Counted from the stretch's first letter, positions 1 to 11,508 are shown. The stretch is 64,000 nt of DNA from Crambe crambe (GCA_963924555.1 OZ004584.1:2541001-2605000); one strand, 5' to 3'. The notes: generated from the sequence alone by a model not told the origin. Made by a program: numbers and translations.

Positions 1-45
1 AGATATTGCGAATTTCAGGACAGTAAATACTTCTAAGTAAGGGAT

Positions 46-432
46 TTAAGCATTTTTGGCAAATCCCTTAAACACTGCGGCTGAATATTGGGGACCATTA
101 TCAGACATAACAGTTTCAGGAACACCATGTCGAGCAAAAATGGATTTCAAGTGATTGAAGATGTCAATGATGATAACTTTGCCAGTTCGATATATCTGGA
201 ATAATAGTCGACAAGATGGGATGACCCCTTCCATTCCAACAGATCAGTGCCAATCTTTATCCATGGTCCATCCGGGAATGGTGAGGGCAATAGTGGCTCT
301 GCTCCTTGAACTCTGAACTTTGAATAAACTTGGCATTTTGCCACTCTGCATCACGTTTGATCGGATCACACAATGAGACACCCTCATAATTGACCCTTCA
401 ACTTGGATTTTTCTGGCCACCCATTTTGGCAA
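46..432 (-). pseudogene. gypsy integrase fragment
   Basis: Two overlapping minus-strand frames carry integrase core motifs. The first catalytic Asp is in IGTDLLEW and the second in VMSDNGPQYS. The catalytic Glu is not recognisable before the window edge. The preceding zinc-finger region is eroded (one Cys visible in AKCQVYSKFR). The frame changes between the two Asp motifs, so the product could not be made in one piece. Confidence 0.7.
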
Positions 433-551
433 TATTCTTTGATCTTATGACAGGTCGGGTCTTCCTCTTGCTTTTGGAGAATTTCCTGAAATTTTTCTTC
501 AGATGCTGGTAAGTGTTCAATGATGGCATTAACAAAGCATTGACTTCCTTT

Positions 552-1536
552 TCACTCTCCATCTCTTAGAGTTCCTGTGGATTCCACTGGTGCTCTTGAA
601 AGAGTATCTGCTGTACAGAGTTCTGCTCCTGGAACATGGTAGATGGAATAACTGAATCTCATCAAGCGTAAGTGAAATTGTTGAACTCTGATAGGCATCT
701 CATCCAGATTCTTTGTTGAAAGGAGAGGCACAAGAGACTTGTGGTCTGTTTCAAAGGTAAAATGCTTTCCAAGCAAATAGTCTTGAAATCTCTCTGCTGC
801 CCACATAACCGCAAGGGCTTCTTTTTCAATTTGTGCATACTTTTGCTCTGTTTCCGTTAGTGCTCTGGAAATGTATGCAACTAGCCTGATATCACCATTA
901 GGCTGTTTTTGCCTCAAAACTGCTCCTAGTCCGTAACTGGATGCATCGGCTGAAACTGTGGTGTCCAATTCAGCATCATATAATGAGAATACTTCGCTAG
1001 AACTAAGAGCTTCTTTCAATGCAAAAAAGGCTTGCTCCTGTGGGACTCCCCAGCTCCAATGATTCTTTGAATATAGTAATTCACGCAGAGGCTTTGTTCG
1101 GTCTGCTAGTTGTGGGGAAAACTTGCTCAGTTGATTAATCATCCCTAGGAAACGACGTAATTCGGTGATATTTTCGGGTGTTTTCATTGATCGCATAGCA
1201 GCAACTTTTTCAGGATCTGGTTTTAATCCTTCTTTGTCAACCAACTGTCCGAGAAATTTCACCCGTTTTTGTTCTGAATTGACACTTCTCTTTGCTTAAT
1301 GTCAGACCTGCTTCACTTAGTCGCTTCAGAACTGCTGTCAATCGGTAGTCATGTTCTTCCTGGGATTCTCTGTGGATCAATGTATCATCGATTAGTCCCT
1401 CCAGGTCACTAAGTAACTTGCTCATCTCTTGCTGAAAGTATTCTGGTGCAGATGTTATCCCAAAGGGTAATCTGTTAAAACAGAACCTTCCGAAGGGGAT
1501 TATAAAAGTGGTTAGTTTGGCAGATTCGGGTGCCAT
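552..1536 (-). pseudogene. gypsy reverse transcriptase-RNase H fragment
   Basis: The upstream frame (1536 down to about 1237) holds RT palm motifs: RLPFGITSAPEYFQQ and LIDDTLIH, a variant of the usual YVDD box. The downstream frame (1262 down to 552) holds the RT connection (FLGMINQLSKFSP) and RNase H with TVSADASSYGLGAVL and ETDHKSLVPLL. The two frames overlap near 1250 and are offset, which shows a frameshift. Further RT sequence upstream (about 1540-1680, with VCVDLTKLN) is more eroded. The order RT-RH then integrase is typical of Ty3/gypsy. Confidence 0.8.
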
Positions 1537-1833
1537 CTAGTTTAGAAAAATAACCACCTTTCCCAATTTGTGCAAGAGTCTGTTCTACAGACGGTAGGAT
1601 ATGGGCCGTTCCCTTTGAACGCTGGAATTCAATTTGGTTAAATCAACACACACCCTGACTTTCCCATTAGCCTTAGGTACCACAACCATTCCTGAACACT
1701 ACTCAGTTGGTTCTTCAATCTTTGTTATTACCCCCATATCTTGCTTCCTTTGTAACTCGATCTGCTTTCACCTTAGGTAAAAGCAATTTTTCTTGCGGTA
1801 TTGAGACTGAATGGTGTGGCTCCTTCCCTTAGC

Positions 1834-2364
1834 TTAATCTTTAGTCTGCCTAACCCTGAGAATAATTCTGGAAATACTGTTGCAACCTCTTTTGCTTGTA
1901 TAAGTTGAATAAATGCCAGTATCTCTAGGGATTGAATAGCAGGTCGCCCCAATAAAGGTGTGCCTAACCCTTAATTGCATCACATACACATCTTGATTGC
2001 ATTTATGGTTACTGCTCACCATTTTTGCTGTAAATTTTCCATGTACTTTGAGGGTTTTATCATTGGGACCACTAAGTATCATAGACAAAGGTATGAGTGG
2101 GCCATCCACCTCACTGCAGTATTCATTCTCAGGGATGACAGTTACATCGGCTCCAGTATCAACTTTGAATCGGATTTTTCCCTCGTTGATAGACACAGTT
2201 GACATCCATGGAGATGATTTAGTCTCTGGATTGTGTACTACGTACTCCAAGGAAACCCAAGTCTGTATCTGTATCCTCAGCTGAAATAGCCTTGATGGTA
2301 CTTTTACTCCGCATACCTTTTGAAAGTGTCCCCTCTTATGGCAACCATATCTCTGGTTGGACAT
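1834..2364 (-). pseudogene. gypsy aspartic protease and zinc knuckle
   Basis: The N-terminal end has a CCHC-like remnant (CHKRGHFQKVC) and then a retropepsin active site, FKVDTGADVTVIPE, with the Asp-Thr-Gly triad intact. A second conserved protease segment (LILG-type) is not clear. It overlaps the gag frame at 2336-2364 in another frame. In a live element this protease would cleave the gag-pol polyprotein. Confidence 0.7.
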
Positions 2365-3107
2365 TGAGGCTTGCTATGAGGGGGGAACTGACCACATCTT
2401 GTACACGATTGTGTAGATTGGGTTGTAGGATTGAATTGCTTGGGTGATTTCTTGTATTGACCTCGTAAATGTCTTTGCAGCTGTCCACCTCGATTGTGAC
2501 CTTTGATGGCTCTGTATCTTGGCTGATTCTGATCGTACCTTGTTGCTCTTTCACTGACTCGCTTTGTCTGACCTCAGTTTCGGCTTTTTCCAGGGTAAGC
2601 TCTGCGTTCAGTTGGAATTTTTGTGAGAGTTTTGCATCTCTAATACCGACTACTATTCGATCTCGAATTAATTCGTCTCGTAGTTCTCCAAATGCACAGT
2701 GTTCAGCTAGACAGTGAACTGCAACAATAAAATCATGGGATGTTTCATTTTCTCCTTGCATGTGGCTATTAAATTTCGCTCTCTCATAAATTGTATCTCG
2801 TCTTTACGAAATGAGCTTCAAATTTATCTTTGACAGTCTTATACTTTTTGGCATCAGGTAAGTTAAATGTCTGCAAAATATCGTCCGCTTTTTCGCCCAT
2901 AGAATAAACAAGAGTGTTCACCTGGTTCTCCTCCGTTTTAGTAGCTAGTCCTGATGCTTGACGAAACCTTTCAAAGCGCCTAATCCAGCGTGGCCATTCT
3001 TCGGGCTTGAAGGAGAATTTCTGGAGTGCTGGGATCTGGTAGGCTGCCATTGTATCCCACTTCTGATACCATGTAATGGCCTTAGTTATATAATCATATA
3101 TAATCAT
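2336..3107 (-). pseudogene. gypsy gag fragment (two frames)
   Basis: Frames at 3107-2784 and 2761-2336 carry a gag capsid-like sequence with FKPEEWPRWIRRFERFR near the start and ELRDELIRDRIVVGIRD further on, a pattern seen in gag of many animal gypsy elements. A frameshift near 2770 separates the halves. The start lies close to the primer-binding site at the LTR edge, as expected for gag. Confidence 0.65.
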
Positions 3108-3357
3108 ACTTACAGCTCAAGATGTATAACTAGCTAAATGATTACAGAACACAGTCTATTAATAATGACTATGACATAAGTAGTATGGTGTAATAACATG
3201 AGCATGCTCAGTCCAGTACAGTATATACTATGCTCAGACAAAGAAACGGGAGTGCAGAAGCACTCTCTACGTATGTAGATTAGCACGGAATGGGCGTGGC
3301 TTCTCTCATTTGAATAATACAAACTAGACTCTCTGTATCTCTTCTATTCTTGCTACA
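3072..3357 (-). repeat. 5' LTR of the left gypsy element
   Basis: On the element strand this stretch starts TGTAGCA and ends CCATTACA, giving TG...CA termini, and it abuts the primer-binding-like sequence. The inner edge (3072) is firm because of that site. The outer edge (3357) is my choice of the nearest TG...CA boundary and cannot be checked without the second LTR. Confidence 0.5.
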
Positions 3358-5318
3358 GGCTTAACTGAACTGCTTATATCAGGTCAGGGGCGGATTTAGA
3401 GGGGGTCAGGACCCCCCCCCCCTCCAACCTCTGCCTAGTAGCAGTAGCTCCAGTTTATGTCTCAGCGTTCCACATAGTACCACATGCACAGTTGGAAAGC
3501 GCGCGATTCAATTACAATTTCTTTCGATGACGACCATTGGGTAAACTGAGCATGTGCACATTCACTTTCTGAGTTTGTAGCAATGAAGAGAGCAGCTAGC
3601 AGCCATCAAACCACTGACCAAGTATTTCAAAAGATTAATTAACTCGTTGGACACGGTCAAGCACAGTGGCAGATGTGGAATGCCATCTGCATTGAGTACC
3701 CGCTTATCCATGTGGATATGCCTAACACTATATAACTGACCCTCCCTTCTAAATATTCCTGGATCTGCCCCTGCAGGTCACCTTTAGTTAGGCCATGTGG
3801 CCAAGGACGAGGCTAGCAAGGGATGAATTTTTGATGCTGCACTTTAACACACTTTAGTATGACCATTATCTTGGTTCTAATTTAGCTAGTGCAGTGGCTC
3901 TCAGGTCATTACTTGTTAGAATTGGGGGTCTGCACTCCAGAGGGCCCCATGCACACAGGTCATGATTAGTGGCACCCTATACATAAATGTTTGCAAGTGT
4001 CCTATGCAGAGCTCCAGAATTTAATCATTACAGATTTATTCATGCATTGTGGCTACCTGGCTTGAACAGTCAGCGGCACCCCAAACTCAATGGCAAATCT
4101 TGTTTATAAGCTTTGAAGATCAAATATCTATAGGGTATACTTTGAAAATTTGCACTGTCATTGCCTAGTGAAGAAGATGAGGACAATTTGAAATGGCAAC
4201 TTAGAACTTGCTATAGAATGACACTGCTTTGTCTCCTGCTCTTAATTAAATAGTTGAAATTCACTCATGTCTTCAAGTCAGGAGTTGAAGAGTGATAACT
4301 ATTGTATTCTCTATGCACTCCAGGGTCCCCTCAGGCATGTATGGGGCATAATGTCTCATGATTAGCAGTGCCAGGCACAGCTCTACGAGAAATCAAAGAG
4401 GGACAAGGCCAGGCGAAGAAAATTTAACACCTCTAATCGCTCAGCTCGAGCAGGAAGTGTACCATAGCTCGATGGCTTGAGTTGAGACTCAGCAGAACAT
4501 CAGATTTCATGCTCATTTATTTCCTTTCTTGCTTACTTGTTTGCTGTCAGGTGTTCATCAATTGGGACAATCAAGGGCACAAAAGAGATAGGGAGGGAGA
4601 GACAGTGGCATAACCAAACCAGGGCCTTTAGGGGCAGATCCAGCAATTTTGAAAGGGAGGGGTCCAACTCCTGTGGAAGCGAAAAACTAGAATCCCTTTA
4701 GAGAACAAAACACAAAATGAGTCAATAATCAAAAAAGTACGGAAGTTTGGAATAATCGTCTTTTGTGCTGCATTATAAACCTATTAACAACTTGTCAACA
4801 AATGCAACTTCAAAATTAAAAAAGGGGGGTCTGGACCCCTGGACCCCTACCCTGGTTCTACCCCTGGGCCCTTCCAGGGCACATGCCCTGGCAATAGAAT
4901 TATTATTACCATAACTTCACCAGAATAACTCAAAAGTAGAATCTTAAAGCACAATTTTATGTTCAAGTCCAACATAAAACATACATGTAGCTGTGCCCTG
5001 AACCTGGTTACACCACTGAGCCTTAGCGCCCCTGTCCGCAAGGGGCAGGGTAACCTCCCTTAGCAAGCTGACTGTCAGTCATTAGCGCCTTGAGGTGCCT
5101 GCATGGATGTCAGGGCTGATGACAGCACTCAAGGCAGGCGATGGGGGTGACTGGGCGTGGCTGTGTAGCCATTTAGCAAACTGGGAGGAGTGGCCCTGTA
5201 AGCTACCAATCTTTCTCCATCTCGTCATGAGTTAAGGAGGATAATCTACCTGGATAAATGCTAAATTACTGATAGGGTTACAATGGCTATACAGAACTTT
5301 ACAACAGATAACAATATC
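3358..5318. other. Intergenic, no gene seen
   Basis: No coding signal beyond short chance frames. A C-run occurs at about 3411-3422. Phrases such as GGGGCAGATCCAG (about 4630) recur near 42,047 and look like ends of small dispersed elements. Confidence 0.5.
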
Positions 5319-5800
5319 AGAGAGTGCGGTAGCACTCTCTATGTAGGGATGACTCGGACGGCCGCGCGCGCCGCCTATAGACTAATACTAAAGTGAAATT
5401 CTAGTTCTCCCACTTAGACCTAACAAAAGCTACTGTGAATGATTATCCAGCCTACTAGAGCCTACTACAATGTGCAGACCAAGTTTCAGGACCAGGGAGC
5501 TTACAGTTTCAGAAATACGGCAAGCAGGTGAATCGCTATATTCTTCTTCTTCTCTATTATTATCAGAGAGTGCGGTAGCACTCTCTATGTAGGGATGACT
5601 CGGACGGCCGCGCGCGCCGCCTATAGACTAATACAAAAGTGAAATTCCAGTTCCCCCACTTAGACCTAATAATAGCTACTGTGAATGATTATCCAGCCTA
5701 CTAGAGCCTACTACAATGTGCAGACCAAGTTTCAGGACCAGGGAGCTTACCGTTTCAGAAATACGGCAAGCAGGTAAATCGCTATATTCTTCTTCTTCTC

Positions 5801-5838
<38 letters not shown>

Positions 5839-6010
5839 TTATTATTATTCTTCTTAGACAACCATATCTCTCGAACCACTCAAGCTACAGCTATGATTTC
5901 TGGACAAATCCACTCCAAATTCTACGAACTACGATTTTTTCTACTCGTTGATCCTCGAAAGAGTCGATGAAAAAGGAGACACTAAGGAGCACAGCACTCG
6001 ACTAATTCAA
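5319..6010. repeat. Dispersed non-coding repeat, two tandem partial copies with a 22-nt palindrome at each start
   Basis: Two copies start at 5319 and 5565 with the imperfect palindrome AGAGAGTGCGGTAGCACTCT(CT) followed by ATGTAGGGATGACTCGGACG. The first copy is cut short where the second starts. The second continues through a (TTA)n tract (about 5801-5836) to about 6010. Close relatives lie at 46.67-47.30, 47.92-48.07 and 60.29-60.68 kb. No open frame fits a protein. Confidence 0.75.
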
Positions 6011-6367
6011 TTAGGAAGCCATCTTTTCTATAATACGCATGCGCATGTATTTGATATCCAATTATTCGAAATTATAATATTATTCAGCTGCCTCTAGCTA
6101 GCTAGCTAGCTAGCTAGGTATAGGTATATGTAGCTAGAATAATGATGATGATGATGATAGACTACTGTATCGACTCGGGGATTTAGATTCAACAAGGTAG
6201 ACTCTATTTCAGCATCTTCTACCTCCACCTTGACTCGTTGATAGTGATTGGGCTGGTATGCTATTGGAGAACTATTCTTCTTTCATCTGTCCCTGCATAC
6301 ACATAGAAGAATGAACTCTATACATAGCTAAAACCATAAAAGAGAGGAAAAAAAGACCAGGAACAAG
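6011..6367. repeat. Unit of the larger dispersed repeat, upstream of the fold-back
   Basis: This stretch, including GGAGAACTATTCTTC and CATAGCTAAAACCATAAAAG, recurs almost base for base at about 60,340-60,683 and in a diverged form at about 47,290-47,615, each time directly before a fold-back palindrome. So the fold-back is part of a larger mobile or duplicated unit. Confidence 0.65.
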
Positions 6368-6659
6368 TAAGGGAAAAAGCATTTCGTGAAATGAAAAAAG
6401 ATGTAGGGATGACCACTGCACAAAAAAGTAAGGAAACAAGAAGGATAGAATCTTTGTTCTGTATATCCAGCCAACAATCCCTACATGTACGTACATTACT
6501 ACACTATAATCTGAAGCTACCCGACGTATATGTAGGGATTGTTGGCTGGATATACAGAACAAAGATTGATCCCATTTCCATCCTTCTTGTTTCCTTACTT
6601 TTTTGAGCAGTGGTCATCCCTACATCTTTTTTTCATTTCACGAAATGCTTTTTCCCTTA
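6368..6659. repeat. Fold-back (palindromic) element, copy 1
   Basis: An inverted repeat of about 120 bp per arm: the left arm starts TAAGGGAAAAAGCATTTCG and the right arm ends CGAAATGCTTTTTCCCTTA, with a short loop around 6490-6525. Two further copies are at 47616-47920 and 60684-60964. It is MITE-like; no protein is encoded. Confidence 0.8.
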
Positions 6660-8082
6660 TGTCTATTGTGATTGATCTTAATCTGTGAAATTATTGCCTT
6701 CTTCATTAATAGAGTCGTGCCATCTAGTTAGTTGATATCAAACATTTTTCCTACAATAAAGATGTGGCTTCTCTGATGATTTTTGGTAACTGTAGCTACA
6801 CAGCACATAGGTGAGAACTTTAGTTCTTCTGTGGATTATATCCTTATCAATCCGAATCTGCCCACAAAAGGCTGTTGCTGACTAATCACTAAAATGAAGA
6901 ACAAGAGGATTGTATATAGCTATTGATCCAGAAATCTAGATGCAGCTATTATAAAAATTCTACTTACGGTCTTCATCATCCCGTTGCGTTGCCATACAAC
7001 GTCGGTAGAACGCTCAAGTGTTGTGAAAAAACCATGTGCGAATGCTTTATCAATGCAAAGCAGGCATTATAGCGCTTTGCGTTGAACGCCCCAATTAAAC
7101 GTAGTTGAGTTCGAAATTACTAAACGTTTTTACGGTATGAAAGCACGCAGCAATTTCAGCAAAAATGTTTATCAGCAGATCGACAGCGAGATTACCTGCA
7201 GGCAGTCTCTGAGGAAGGCCTTGAGCTCTACGTAGCTAATAATACACAGATATCGACTCGTGCATGCTAGTGGTGGTACAATTTCTTCTGCCTTCATTGT
7301 GTCTCATCACACTGCAAATGTGACAATAGAACATCATCATAAACATAGGTGGTGTTATACTATTATAGCTAGCTGTAAGTAGCTATGCTTCTTACTGTTT
7401 CTTCGTGAACGTTGAATGGTGGGCACAGGCGTGCAATGCTTGATGTTAACAGTGTAGAAAATTAAACGCACGGGTGACTGTGTAGAAACTACAATGGTCA
7501 AGGCATTCAACGCAAGTCTTACATGGACGGAACAGGAACTTTTTTTTGCGGCCTACCATACATGTATAGCTACAAGCCTCCAGAACCACAAAATTTAAAA
7601 TTATGTATAACAGCCTCTCAAGTGCATGCAGGCATGCATAGGGATGGAATTTTTAAATTGGAATTTATGCATGTGTGAAGTTTGGGTGCAATCTGCAGCT
7701 AACTTGCAAACTGTTATACACCACTGTAATTCTTATAAGTGACCACACCAAAAAGGGGGGGGGGGGGGCATGTGCCTGAAATGTCCCCTCCTAGATCCAC
7801 ACATATACATGTATTGTCTTATGAACACTAAAAGTTGCTAATATTATCCTTTCTTCTTAGATAGTAATAATAGCTCTAGGCTCCATAGTTCAAGATATTG
7901 TAAAGGGTATAAAATTCATTTGATCTTTCAAGTGTTGCATGCACTTCATCTTCTGAACAGTGCACTCAACCTTGTCTAGTTATAATTGGCCATGCAGTTA
8001 TTAACTGATCAAGTTGGACAGTAGTAAAAAAAGCTTCTATGCTATGCCAACATAGCTACATGATACTTTGATTATTGTTCAG
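6660..8082. other. Upstream region or intron of the 8.1-11.5 kb gene
   Basis: No clear gene. A G-run lies near 7755-7769. A pyrimidine-rich acceptor (about 7850-7860) followed by a short open stretch to about 7909 could be an upstream exon of the next gene, but its donor and phase do not join cleanly. Confidence 0.35.
6968..6995 (-). CDS. Possible first coding exon of a minus-strand gene
   Basis: An ATG at 6995 (reading left) opens MATQRDDED and runs straight into a strong donor, GTAAGT, at 6967. I could not find the next exon, and the stretch is only 28 nt, so this may be chance. It would be divergent from the large gene at 8.1 kb. Confidence 0.2.
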
Positions 8083-11000
8083 GTATTATCGAAGATTTTG
8101 AAAAAAATTAATGTTGCAACCACCTGTGATCCAAAGGTGACTACTTCTATGAAGCCAGAAGAAATGCCAACTATGGGTCCTGATGAACTAATTGAAGAAA
8201 TAATGTCGGTGTGGATGAGACACATCCAAAAGCTTTGTGAAGTTCCTGAACTAAAAATGATTCTTGCTCCTCTTTTGGATCAACTATCATCATTTCTATC
8301 ATCATTTTTTTCGAATATTGACCGAGTGAAGGATACCGATATCCAAGTTATGGATAAATTAATGGTAGATTTACAAACAAAAGAGGAACTTGCTATTAAC
8401 CCATCAAAGTTAATGTCACTATTTACAATTGACTCAAGCAGCAAATTTCATTCTAAAAATGATGCTGCACCCACTTCAAACTTCGAACCTCAACCAACAG
8501 ATGACCAAGGTAATTCAAGCAGCAAATTTCATCCTAATGATGCTTCGAATTTTAAACCACAACCAACAGATGATCAAGGTAATTCAAGCAGATTTCATTC
8601 AAAAAATGAATTTGTGTCTGCTCAATCCATTTTGAATAGAGACATGGTAATGGAATTGATTCCTAATATTCATAACCCATTACAACGCCTGCTCTACAAT
8701 TATGCGGAGCAGTGTGCATGGTATCCTGCAACTAGTGCAATACTGGCAGCTGTAGATGCTTATCTATTTCTGCTGGAACTGAATAGTTGCAATTTGTACA
8801 CTTATGAATCTTTTCAAGAAGTCTTACAATCAGGCTCTGAAAGTCTGCTATTCTCTTCACCTCCTAATTCCAAAGAAAAAAGCAACCACCTTTTATTTCC
8901 TTCAGACTCAGAGCTAAATCCTCCTTTCTTCCAAAGATGGCCTTCATATCAAGATCAAGAAAGTCAGCACCATCAATTTTATGAAGAGTCTATACTGAAG
9001 TTATACCATGAAAAGCTACATGAAAACCGGTGGACAGAAATGGATGTTACTCAGGCATACATGGATCTTATTCCAAGATGCACACATCCTGCTGAAATGG
9101 TGGTTTGTCGCTTACATGCAGCCATGTGGATGGCAAAAGAACTCAATCCACAATCAAAAATTGAATTTCCAAGACTATATGCCCTGAAATGTGTTATCAT
9201 CGAACTTCTCAAAGCAGCTTTCTTGATAGCATTAAGCAATCTCAATCCTGGAATGCAGCTCTATGTGTCACGTCTAGTGATAGGAATCATAAGAAAGATT
9301 GCACGTGTACCGGGCTCAAAGCTTGTATTGAAAGATGGAGACACTACTTTCTTACAAAGGGTATTAACAAAACTTGTTAAGTTGAGCCAACTATTCCCCT
9401 TCTGGGAATTTCCCTCTGTATCAGTATCTGAAGCTTCGATACTCAATTTCATCACTAAACACTTGCACTCGAGCTTCATTATTGGTCTTCAAATTCTATA
9501 CCCGGAAGAGAGGCGTCTGTCAGATACTGACTTAACTTATCAGCTCCATGAAAATGATACTAGACATGTCCTGCCCTTAAAAGAACCTTCTGATTCTTGT
9601 GCAAGAGCAATGGAAGAGCTGCTCAAATCTGAAGGTAGGTCTTGGAGTGAAGTGGTACAAAATATGTATTCATCTTTGATCCAAAGAGATGAGCAGGGAT
9701 GGTTAATCCCACTTCCAAATTTTGCAATTCCACAAAAGTTTTCCAAAGTAACTGGGTTCATTGTACACAAAAAAGGAGATTGTCCTAAATCCATAGATCT
9801 AAAGGTGGTTGAAGCAGACTCCTCATTAAATAGAAGAGGCCTATTTTCAACTGAAGATATATGCAACATGATCCAGCTCGAAGACCTTCAAACAAGTCTC
9901 TTTTTCAGTCTTGATCCACCAGATCATGATTATGGCAAACATTATCACCCTTTTCAACAGTGGAAGTATACAGAACAGATAAAAGATACAGAGATTCTGA
10001 AGACAATGTTCCTAGCTGATTATTTGATGAAATCTTTTACTGTCGGTTCGGATATTTCAGCTCAACCACCATTTCAACAACGGTCTTGTGAGGAGGGTCT
10101 AACTAAAAATCTCCCTTCAAAACTTAAAAAAGCCATACGTCCAATACATGAACGTGAAGGAACCCGGTCACAGGAAACTACCTATCGATTTTGGATCGAA
10201 GCCAAAGAAATAAGAATCGGAGTAAAGTACAGTGAATCAAAAATCGAATTCCACTTTGGAGATGTGGAAATGATAGTGAGATGCTGCAAAATGATCCGTC
10301 AGTATGATGGTGCACTCACTGATAGTGATGAAGATTTCGATGAAAAAAGTCCAGAAGCCCAATTTGCAAAGGATATGACTGATAATTACACAGAGCTTGC
10401 ACATCACTATCCAGTTTTTGCAAGATTACAAGAGCTATGCAAACTTCAAGCATTTGTGAATATGATGCCAAAAGTATTTGGGGAATCCAATCCATTTGAA
10501 TCCCTCTATCATCTGAAATCAAGTCAACCAAGCAATAAAGACAAGTGGGAGTGGGTACCAGCAGCAAGTAGTGATAATGTCATTTCTCGTTCCTATGGAG
10601 GAGTGCACCTTCATAGTAAATTACATCCTTTAAGTCAGGATGACAAATTTATATGTGATAATGAGACTTCACTTCCACTAGAAGTTATCATTGCAGACGA
10701 AGTTCATGGCAGCTGTCCAATTCCTATGACAAAATATTCTGCTCCCAATGGTTTTTCTGTACCCAGGAACTGCTCACTCTCTCCAGAAAAGTTTCGAGAG
10801 TTGATGGAAGCATATAAAACGTCAAATGCTGGTACACAGAGCCCCAATCAACGGCCAGATCTAAAATTTAAAGAAGAACAAAAAATGTCAAGTACTAATA
10901 TGCATAGCTCCGATCAACGGCCAGATCTAAAAATTAAAGAAGAACAAAAAATGTCAAGTACTAATATGCATAGCTCCGATCAACGGCCAGATCTAAAAAT

Positions 11001-11508
11001 TAAAGAAGAACAAAAAATGTCAAGTACTAATATGCATAGCTCCGATCAACGGCCAGATCTAAAAATTAAAGAAGAACAAAAAATGTCAAGTACTAATATG
11101 CATAGCTCCGATCAACGGCCAGATCTAAAAATTAAAGAAGAACAAAAAATGTCAAGTACTAATATGCATAGCTTCGATCAACGGCCAGATCTAAAAATTA
11201 AAGAAGAACAAAAAATGTCAAGTACTAATATGCATAGCTCCGATCAACGGCCAGATCTAAAATTTAAAGAAGAACAAAAAATGTCAAGTACTAATATGCA
11301 TAGCCTGAAGACTACACAAACAGGCAATTTGCCTACATCAGGGGAAGAAACCGTGCAGAGAGTATCTAACTGTACAAATTCAGCTCGACCAAGTTATTAT
11401 CAATCAGCTGGTGACTTCGAAAGCTGTGGTGGGGTCCGTTTTGCCCCCAAATTGATCCCTGTGTATGAAGATCGAATTCCATCAAAAGTAGTTGCAATGA
11501 TCTACTAA
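8083..11508 (+). CDS. Large uncharacterised protein, terminal exon with seven 22-aa repeats
   Basis: One uninterrupted frame of about 1,140 codons ends at TAA 11506-11508. There is no ATG at its 5' end; instead a good splice acceptor (TTGTTCAG) ends at 8082, so the start is most likely in an upstream exon. If not, the first usable ATG is at about 8150. No signal peptide or membrane span was seen. The protein has Asn/Gln/Ser-rich repeats near residues 130-185 (SSSKFH, QPTDDQGN), a conserved-looking central part (FWIEAKEIRIGVKYSESKI, HHYPVFARLQELCKLQAF, SRSYGGVHLHSKL), an acidic patch DSDEDFDEKS, then seven near-identical 22-residue repeats. I recognise the central motifs as recurring in uncharacterised invertebrate proteins but cannot name a family or function. 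Confidence 0.8.
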   Translation, partial: VLSKILKKINVATTCDPKVTTSMKPEEMPTMGPDELIEEIMSVWMRHIQKLCEVPELKMILAPLLDQLSSFLSSFFSNIDRVKDTDIQVMDKLMVDLQTKEELAINPSKLMSLFTIDSSSKFHSKNDAAPTSNFEPQPTDDQGNSSSKFHPNDASNFKPQPTDDQGNSSRFHSKNEFVSAQSILNRDMVMELIPNIHNPLQRLLYNYAEQCAWYPATSAILAAVDAYLFLLELNSCNLYTYESFQEVLQSGSESLLFSSPPNSKEKSNHLLFPSDSELNPPFFQRWPSYQDQESQHHQFYEESILKLYHEKLHENRWTEMDVTQAYMDLIPRCTHPAEMVVCRLHAAMWMAKELNPQSKIEFPRLYALKCVIIELLKAAFLIALSNLNPGMQLYVSRLVIGIIRKIARVPGSKLVLKDGDTTFLQRVLTKLVKLSQLFPFWEFPSVSVSEASILNFITKHLHSSFIIGLQILYPEERRLSDTDLTYQLHENDTRHVLPLKEPSDSCARAMEELLKSEGRSWSEVVQNMYSSLIQRDEQGWLIPLPNFAIPQKFSKVTGFIVHKKGDCPKSIDLKVVEADSSLNRRGLFSTEDICNMIQLEDLQTSLFFSLDPPDHDYGKHYHPFQQWKYTEQIKDTEILKTMFLADYLMKSFTVGSDISAQPPFQQRSCEEGLTKNLPSKLKKAIRPIHEREGTRSQETTYRFWIEAKEIRIGVKYSESKIEFHFGDVEMIVRCCKMIRQYDGALTDSDEDFDEKSPEAQFAKDMTDNYTELAHHYPVFARLQELCKLQAFVNMMPKVFGESNPFESLYHLKSSQPSNKDKWEWVPAASSDNVISRSYGGVHLHSKLHPLSQDDKFICDNETSLPLEVIIADEVHGSCPIPMTKYSAPNGFSVPRNCSLSPEKFRELMEAYKTSNAGTQSPNQRPDLKFKEEQKMSSTNMHSSDQRPDLKIKEEQKMSSTNMHSSDQRPDLKIKEEQKMSSTNMHSSDQRPDLKIKEEQKMSSTNMHSSDQRPDLKIKEEQKMSSTNMHSFDQRPDLKIKEEQKMSSTNMHSSDQRPDLKFKEEQKMSSTNMHSLKTTQTGNLPTSGEETVQRVSNCTNSARPSYYQSAGDFESCGGVRFAPKLIPVYEDRIPSKVVAMIY
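10840..11301 (+). repeat. Seven tandem 66-bp repeats inside the coding exon
   Basis: The unit is 66 bp (22 codons), consensus SSDQRPDLKIKEEQKMSSTN plus MH. The copies are almost identical in DNA; the first starts SPNQ, the sixth SFDQ, and the first and last have KFK instead of KIK. The unit length is a multiple of three, so copy number can change without breaking the frame. The near-identity suggests recent expansion. Confidence 0.95.

Larger units (their letters stand above)
1..3357 (-). mobile_element. Decayed Ty3/gypsy LTR retrotransposon (5' LTR, gag, PR, RT-RH, part of INT)
   Basis: Read on the minus strand the order is LTR, gag, aspartic protease, reverse transcriptase, RNase H, integrase, the normal Ty3/gypsy order. 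The coding parts lie in several frames broken by shifts and stops, so this copy is dead. The sequence runs off the left edge within the integrase, so the other LTR and any target duplication are out of view. A primer-binding-like stretch TGGTATCAGAAGTGGGA follows the LTR directly (plus strand about 3055-3071). Confidence 0.85.

Noticed and set aside
5676-5970. Poly-Asn or poly-Leu frames in repeat A
   Set aside because: Encoded by the (TTA)n microsatellite; no conserved sequence around it.
9540-9869. Minus-strand frame of 109 codons
   Set aside because: Antisense to the large open exon at 8.08-11.51 kb, which has far better coding evidence.
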